Below are positions 59,797-64,000 of a DNA stretch of 64,000 bases, piece after piece. A program made the position numbers and the translations under genes. The notes under the pieces are model-generated. The model did not search any database, had not been told where the DNA came from, and was given only the letters and a program-made list of their open reading frames with translations. Source of the DNA: Limnobaculum xujianqingii (lineage in GTDB: Bacteria > Pseudomonadota > Gammaproteobacteria > Enterobacterales > Enterobacteriaceae); the NCBI RefSeq assembly GCF_013394855.1, contig NZ_JABMLK010000001.1, positions 1,693,501 through 1,757,500 on the forward strand, written 5' to 3'. Numbering within the stretch: the first letter of the stretch is position 1; each line of letters starts with the position of its first letter.

Positions 59797-60804
59797 TTAA
59801 CCGAAATAACGTAAGCCGCCAGATGCCGCTGGCGACACCCCATAATACAGAACCAAACCAAACAAAATCAGCAGTACACCACCAAATAATGAAAAGGAAA
59901 TAAGCGCCACCTTGCCCCATTCGGAACGCTGGCGAGTTGCCGTCACTTTTTCTGCTAAACGGCGAGCATAATGCACAAACAGTGCTAACAGTGAAATGGT
60001 AGTGGCCGTTCCTAACGCCATCACCATCGCTGCGGCTATTCCCCACGGATAAGCATCAATTACTTTAGAAAACAACAATACCAGTATTGCGCCGGAACAA
60101 GGCCGAATACCTATAGAAAGAATAATCGCCAGATTGGTTTTCCAGCCACCGGAAACCTCCAGTTCATCGGCAGTAGGTAAATGACGATGAACACATCCAC
60201 AACTGTCACTATGTACGTGTCCTGGTTCCAGCGGGGTCAGAGCGTTTATCTTAAGGGTTTGTGGCACTGGCTTTTGCTTCACCATACTGCGTAATTGCCG
60301 GATAGCCCGGTAGCAAAGTATTCCGCCCACCAGCACAATTAATAAATAGCTGCCCTTTTCCATCCAGAAATTACTTTGATGAATAGTGCGTGTTGAAAGC
60401 TGAAGTACTGAAAGCACAATGGTAACCAGCAAAATAGCCACCACACCCTGTACCAGTGAAGCGGCTAAAGTTAGTAGCAGACTGGCACGCAGTTTCAAAG
60501 GATGGGTTGCCAGATAGGCGGTGATAATGACTTTGCCGTGGCCCGGCCCGGCAGAATGGAGTACGCCGTAAATAAAACTGAATAACATCAGCATGCCACC
60601 GGTTTCCAGTGGATGTTGCTTAACTTGTTGCAACAGCGAAACCAGCTGCTGATGCAATTGCTTTTGCCAAATGGCGCTTTGCAATAAAAAGTCCGGCCAC
60701 TTTAACCAGACCAGTACTGCCAGCAGTACAAGAGCTATCAGACAAAGATATAGCGGCCAAAAACGACCAGAAAAATAGTTGGGTTTATTATCAATCAATG
60801 GCAT
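59797..60804 (-). CDS. NicO-family nickel/cobalt-type exporter
   Basis: 335 residues, about seven membrane helices. Family motifs HSAGPGHGKVIITAYL (about 87-102) and SIGIRPCSGAILVLL, with a His-rich loop between (GHVHSDSCGCVHRH, about 192-205) that could bind metal. NicO/RcnA proteins export Ni2+ or Co2+. The gene overlaps the upstream DUF1007 gene by 10 bases, a pair known from other proteobacteria; the transported metal is not certain. Confidence 0.85.
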   Translation of the reverse strand: MPLIDNKPNYFSGRFWPLYLCLIALVLLAVLVWLKWPDFLLQSAIWQKQLHQQLVSLLQQVKQHPLETGGMLMLFSFIYGVLHSAGPGHGKVIITAYLATHPLKLRASLLLTLAASLVQGVVAILLVTIVLSVLQLSTRTIHQSNFWMEKGSYLLIVLVGGILCYRAIRQLRSMVKQKPVPQTLKINALTPLEPGHVHSDSCGCVHRHLPTADELEVSGGWKTNLAIILSIGIRPCSGAILVLLFSKVIDAYPWGIAAAMVMALGTATTISLLALFVHYARRLAEKVTATRQRSEWGKVALISFSLFGGVLLILFGLVLYYGVSPAASGGLRYFG

Positions 60805-61433
60805 TTCAACGTCACGATCTGGGCAAACTTGCTGCCCAACATCATGTCTTCTCCAGGAGAATCATTTTTATCTAATGAGCGGGCATAAGCCATCAGAGAA
60901 GCGTCCGGTTTAGGTGTGGTTAACTTCACACTGCATATTTCAGCGATATCATCGGATAGATGGATGGACTTTTCTGAAGGATAACGCATATCCACATAGT
61001 AACTCTGTTCATAGGTTGATAGCGTGATAGTGCTGTTTTTCAATGGTACAGGATTGGCTAACGGCAAAACAAAAGTAAATACTGCTTTATTACCATAACG
61101 CGATAGCGAATAGTTATCCGCCTTCTCAGCAAACTGAACTGGCTTATCGTTGAGCTTCATGTAGCTAAAGTAAAGCTGGTTACGGGTATTTTCCATTAGC
61201 TCATCCGCCATACTCTGCCAGACTAACGGTGAATCTTTTGCCATTGAGGCATCTAACAGCAACGCTGCCGATGTCAACTCATCCATCTCCCATACCATAC
61301 GAACGCCAACCAACTGCTGTTTTTGAATAACCAGGCTGGAATCAATATCAATAAAACTATGGGGGTGAGCGCCTGCTAATGGGCTCAGCAGGCACATCAT
61401 GGCAAACACTATGGTTCGAGTTATCAGCGTCAT
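60795..61433 (-). CDS. DUF1007 periplasmic protein
   Basis: 212 residues. Signal peptide ending at LAGAHPHSF (about 21-29), so the mature protein begins with a His-containing stretch HPHSF that may bind metal. DUF1007 proteins accompany NicO-type transporters and are thought to be their periplasmic partners. Confidence 0.85.
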   Translation of the reverse strand: MTLITRTIVFAMMCLLSPLAGAHPHSFIDIDSSLVIQKQQLVGVRMVWEMDELTSAALLLDASMAKDSPLVWQSMADELMENTRNQLYFSYMKLNDKPVQFAEKADNYSLSRYGNKAVFTFVLPLANPVPLKNSTITLSTYEQSYYVDMRYPSEKSIHLSDDIAEICSVKLTTPKPDASLMAYARSLDKNDSPGEDMMLGSKFAQIVTLKCH

Positions 61434-61451
61434 GGGGATTTGCTTAATTGA

Positions 61452-61826
61452 TTACTCTTTTACCAACGGATAACTAGCCTCATTCCAGCCACGGTATCCA
61501 CCATCCATTGAAAGCACATTGGTATAACCCATCTTTTGAATACTTTCTGCTGCCAATGCAGAACGATAGCCACCACCGCAGTACAACACCATCGGAGTTG
61601 CTTTATCCGGAACAACAGTTTCAATATCACGTTCTAACACACCACGTCCCACATGTTTTGCCCCGGGAATATGGTCTTTTTGATATTCACTCTCTTCACG
61701 AACGTCCAGAACCAGTGGAATTGTCCCCTTGTCCATCATCTCTTTTACTTGCTGAATGCTAACTTCATGTACATTTTTACGCGCAGCTTCACACAACTGC
61801 TCAAAACCTGGGTTATGCTTTTTCAC
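61452..61826 (-). CDS. Rhodanese-like sulfurtransferase
   Basis: 124 residues from a GTG at 61826, which has AAGGAGAA just upstream; an ATG at 61847 would add seven residues. Single rhodanese domain with DVREESEY and the active-site loop LYCGGGYRSA (catalytic Cys). The last residues DGGYRGW are typical. Transfers sulfur between small thiol compounds; the partner is unknown. Confidence 0.85.
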   Translation of the reverse strand: MKKHNPGFEQLCEAARKNVHEVSIQQVKEMMDKGTIPLVLDVREESEYQKDHIPGAKHVGRGVLERDIETVVPDKATPMVLYCGGGYRSALAAESIQKMGYTNVLSMDGGYRGWNEASYPLVKE

Positions 61827-61897
61827 ACACTTCTCCTTGGTTATCATAAAGACACTATAGATTATCAGCGCCCACAGTGACGATTTCCAGTAAAAAA

Positions 61898-61928
61898 ACA
61901 GGCGCTATATTATCGATATAGCGCCTGT
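61898..61928 (-). terminator. Terminator of glyA
   Basis: ACAGGCGCTATAT, loop TATCG, ATATAGCGCCTGT, followed by seven T on the minus strand. Confidence 0.9.
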
Positions 61929-61998
61929 TATTAATAGTTCTGTTGCTGGCACTGATTATCACTGTATATGAAAATCGGCGCTATTGCTGTTGGAACAA

Positions 61999-63252
61999 CT
62001 ATGCGTAAACCGGATAACGTTTACAAATATCCAGAACTTTAGCTTTTACTGCAGCAATGGTGGCGTCATCATTGATGTTGTCCAGCACGTCACAGATCCA
62101 ACCGGCCAGTTCGCGTACTTCTGCTTCTTTAAAGCCACGACGAGTCACCGCAGGTGTACCGATACGCACACCTGAAGTAACAAACGGGCTTCTTGGATCG
62201 TTTGGTACGCTGTTTTTGTTTACTGTGATGTTTGCTCTGCCTAAAGCAGCATCAGCATCTTTACCGGTGATATCTTTATCCACCAGATCCAGTAGCATCA
62301 GGTGGTTTTCAGTTCCACCAGAAACAATCTTATATCCGCGAGATTTAAATACTTCCACCATCGCTTTTGCGTTTTTAGCAACTTGCTGCTGGTAAGTTTT
62401 AAACTCAGGCTCCATGGCTTCTTTTAACGCTACCGCTTTTGCTGCAATCACGTGCATTAACGGACCGCCCTGACCACCCGGGAATACCGCAGAGTTCAGT
62501 TTTTTATACAGCTCTTCATCACCGCCTTTCGCTAAAATCAGGCCGCCACGAGGACCCGCTAACGTTTTATGCGTAGTGGTAGTGACTACATGAGCATGAG
62601 GAACCGGGTTTGGATAGACATCAGCAGCAATCAGACCTGCAACGTGAGCCATATCAACAAACAGGTAAGCACCAATTTTATCTGCAATTTCACGCATTTT
62701 TGCCCAGTCAACGATACCGGAATAGGCAGAGAAGCCACCGATAATCATTTTTGGTTTGTGAATTTCAGCCTGACGAGCCAGATCGTTATAGTCAATCTGA
62801 CCACTCTCATCAATACCATAAGGGACGATGTTATATAACTTACCGGAAAAGTTAACTGGTGAACCGTGGGTCAGGTGACCGCCGTGTGCCAGATTCATCC
62901 CCAGTACGGTATCTCCCGGATTCAGTAACGCCATATAAACTGCAGAGTTAGCCTGTGAACCTGAATGTGGTTGCACGTTAGCATAGTCAGCACCAAACAG
63001 CTCTTTGGCACGATCGATAGCTAACTGCTCAACAATATCAACATACTCACAGCCGCCGTAATAACGCTTACCCGGGTACCCTTCGGCATATTTATTGGTT
63101 AATTGAGTTCCCTGAGCCTGCATTACGCGTGGGCTGGTATAGTTTTCAGAAGCAATCAACTCGATATGCTCTTCCTGGCGAACATTCTCTTTTTGTATGG
63201 CCTGCCATAATTCGGCATCATAATCGGCAATGTTCATGTCTCGCTTTAACAT
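61999..63252 (-). CDS. glyA: Serine hydroxymethyltransferase
   Basis: 417 residues from the ATG at 63252 ([16 protein letters not shown]), the E. coli length; the ATG two codons upstream touches the AGGAG ribosome-binding site. PLP-Lys in [16 protein letters not shown]. Interconverts serine and glycine and supplies one-carbon units. A PurR box lies upstream. Confidence 0.98.
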   Translation of the reverse strand: MLKRDMNIADYDAELWQAIQKENVRQEEHIELIASENYTSPRVMQAQGTQLTNKYAEGYPGKRYYGGCEYVDIVEQLAIDRAKELFGADYANVQPHSGSQANSAVYMALLNPGDTVLGMNLAHGGHLTHGSPVNFSGKLYNIVPYGIDESGQIDYNDLARQAEIHKPKMIIGGFSAYSGIVDWAKMREIADKIGAYLFVDMAHVAGLIAADVYPNPVPHAHVVTTTTHKTLAGPRGGLILAKGGDEELYKKLNSAVFPGGQGGPLMHVIAAKAVALKEAMEPEFKTYQQQVAKNAKAMVEVFKSRGYKIVSGGTENHLMLLDLVDKDITGKDADAALGRANITVNKNSVPNDPRSPFVTSGVRIGTPAVTRRGFKEAEVRELAGWICDVLDNINDDATIAAVKAKVLDICKRYPVYA

Positions 63253-63360
63253 CCGCATCTCCTGAGTAAGCTAATTAACTGGTAAAGGTGCAACTAAGTA
63301 CAACATCGAACCAGTGTAATATGTTTTCATCTTGTTAAATAGACCCAAATTAAGGTTTTT

Positions 63361-63376
63361 ACGCAAACGTTTGCTT
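63361..63376. promoter_or_regulatory. PurR box upstream of glyA
   Basis: ACGCAAACGTTTGCTT matches the PurR consensus at 15 of 16 positions. glyA is a known PurR target in E. coli. Confidence 0.75.
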
Positions 63377-63453
63377 TTCATCCAATAAACAGACAAAGCC
63401 CCCATAAGACAACTTAAAACACTGTTTTCCACTCATACTAAAAATCATCTTAC

Positions 63454-63489
63454 TGATTTAATTGCTGATTTAATTGCTAATTTATCTGC
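63454..63489. repeat. 12-bp tandem repeat in the glyA-hmp region
   Basis: TGATTTAATTGC at 63454-63465 and 63466-63477, then the degenerate TAATTTATCTGC (63478-63489). It lies upstream of the hmp -35 region. Confidence 0.6.
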
Positions 63490-63529
63490 TATTTTTGTAT
63501 GGGTAAAACTATTGACATGGATCAATTAA

Positions 63530-63552
63530 AACATGTATTTTAAATATATGTT
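63530..63552. promoter_or_regulatory. NsrR-type dyad at the hmp promoter
   Basis: AACATGTATTT-T-AAATATATGTT, an 11-1-11 inverted repeat like the NsrR consensus. A TTGACA (63512-63517) lies just upstream, so the dyad should cover the -10 region. NsrR represses hmp until nitric oxide is present. Confidence 0.7.
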
Positions 63553-63580
63553 AATTAATCCCTATCAAAAGGATATGAGA

Positions 63581-64000
63581 ATGCTTGATAGTCAAACGAT
63601 TGCCACCATTAAAGCTACCATCCCCGTATTAACTGCTACTGGCCCATCGTTAACCGCTCATTTTTACGATCGCATGTTTCAGCACAATCCTGAGTTGAAA
63701 GATATTTTTAACCTAAGCCATCAATTCAGCGGTGCCCAACGTGAAGCATTATTTAATGCGATATGTGCCTATGCGGTAAACATTGAAAATTTAGCGGCCA
63801 TCCTTCCGGCAGTTGAACGTATTGCCCATAAACACACCAGCTTTAACATTCAACCAGAGCAATATGCCATTGTTGGCGAACACTTACTTGCCACTCTGGA
63901 TGAAATGTTGAGCCCCGGTGAAGAAGTACTAAATGCCTGGGGGAAAGCCTATCAGGTACTGGCTGATGTATTTATCAAACGGGAAAATGAAATTTATCAG
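63581..64000 (+). CDS. hmp: Flavohemoprotein Hmp (nitric oxide dioxygenase), partial
   Basis: First 140 codons; the gene runs off the right edge. Starts [17 protein letters not shown], the globin domain of Hmp, with the proximal heme His in IAHKHTSF (about residue 87). The FAD/NAD domains would follow outside the window. Converts NO to nitrate. Divergent from glyA as in E. coli. Confidence 0.95.
   Translation, partial: MLDSQTIATIKATIPVLTATGPSLTAHFYDRMFQHNPELKDIFNLSHQFSGAQREALFNAICAYAVNIENLAAILPAVERIAHKHTSFNIQPEQYAIVGEHLLATLDEMLSPGEEVLNAWGKAYQVLADVFIKRENEIYQ

Overview
The window splits into two parts. Positions about 22,000 to 64,000 are chromosomal backbone of a member of the Enterobacterales. 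The order guaA-guaB, xseA, yfgJ, der, bamB, yfgM, hisS, ispG, rodZ, rlmN, ndk, pbpC, yfhM, pepB, iscX-fdx-hscA-hscB-iscA-iscU-iscS-iscR, trmJ, suhB and the divergent pair glyA/hmp is the order known from Escherichia and its relatives. Differences from E. coli are a pilW gene beside rodZ, a KefB/C-type antiporter and an AEC transporter between yfgJ and der, no sseA/sseB, and a Ni/Co-type exporter with a DUF1007 partner next to glyA. This points to a lineage outside Escherichia/Salmonella. Budviciaceae-like is my guess; genus cannot be assigned from the sequence alone.

Positions 1 to about 22,000 are two integrated elements in tandem at the 3' end of guaA. A 16-bp direct repeat (ATTCCCACTCAATCGT) occurs in the last codons of guaA (22004-22019) and again at 13553-13568. 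Each copy has a P4-type tyrosine recombinase gene just to its left, with the gene's start facing guaA. Element 2 (about 13,553-22,019) is complete in the window. It carries a HigB/HigA-type toxin-antitoxin pair, a second, unusual tyrosine recombinase, a roughly 1-kb hairpin-rich non-coding stretch, an orphan HigA-like regulator and a 1274-residue protein. That protein joins an Mrr-like PD-(D/E)xK nuclease domain to a STAND-type ATPase and a long helical C-terminus, an architecture resembling antiviral Avs-type proteins. It is the best candidate for an undescribed defence gene here.

Element 1 (from beyond the left edge to 13,568) is GC-rich and Pseudomonas-like in codon use. It carries an AAA_13 (PrrC/RloC-like) ATPase gene broken by two single-base frameshifts, a membrane protein of unknown function, a TraJ-like oriT-binding protein with a plausible IncP-type oriT, two small mobilisation genes, only the trbJ-trbK-trbL part of an IncP-type mating-pair apparatus, a replication/primase-like gene and an AlpA-type regulator. 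It looks like a mobilisable satellite that supplies selected subunits to a helper transfer system.

In the backbone, the isc genes form one leftward cluster: a regulator with two adjacent IscR-type sites upstream, a desulfurase, a scaffold, a carrier, chaperones and a ferredoxin, with a hairpin between iscA and hscB. glyA and hmp diverge from a region with a PurR box and an NsrR-type dyad. The intergenic regions beside yfhM and pbpC contain hairpin-rich repeated sequences that no gene explains.
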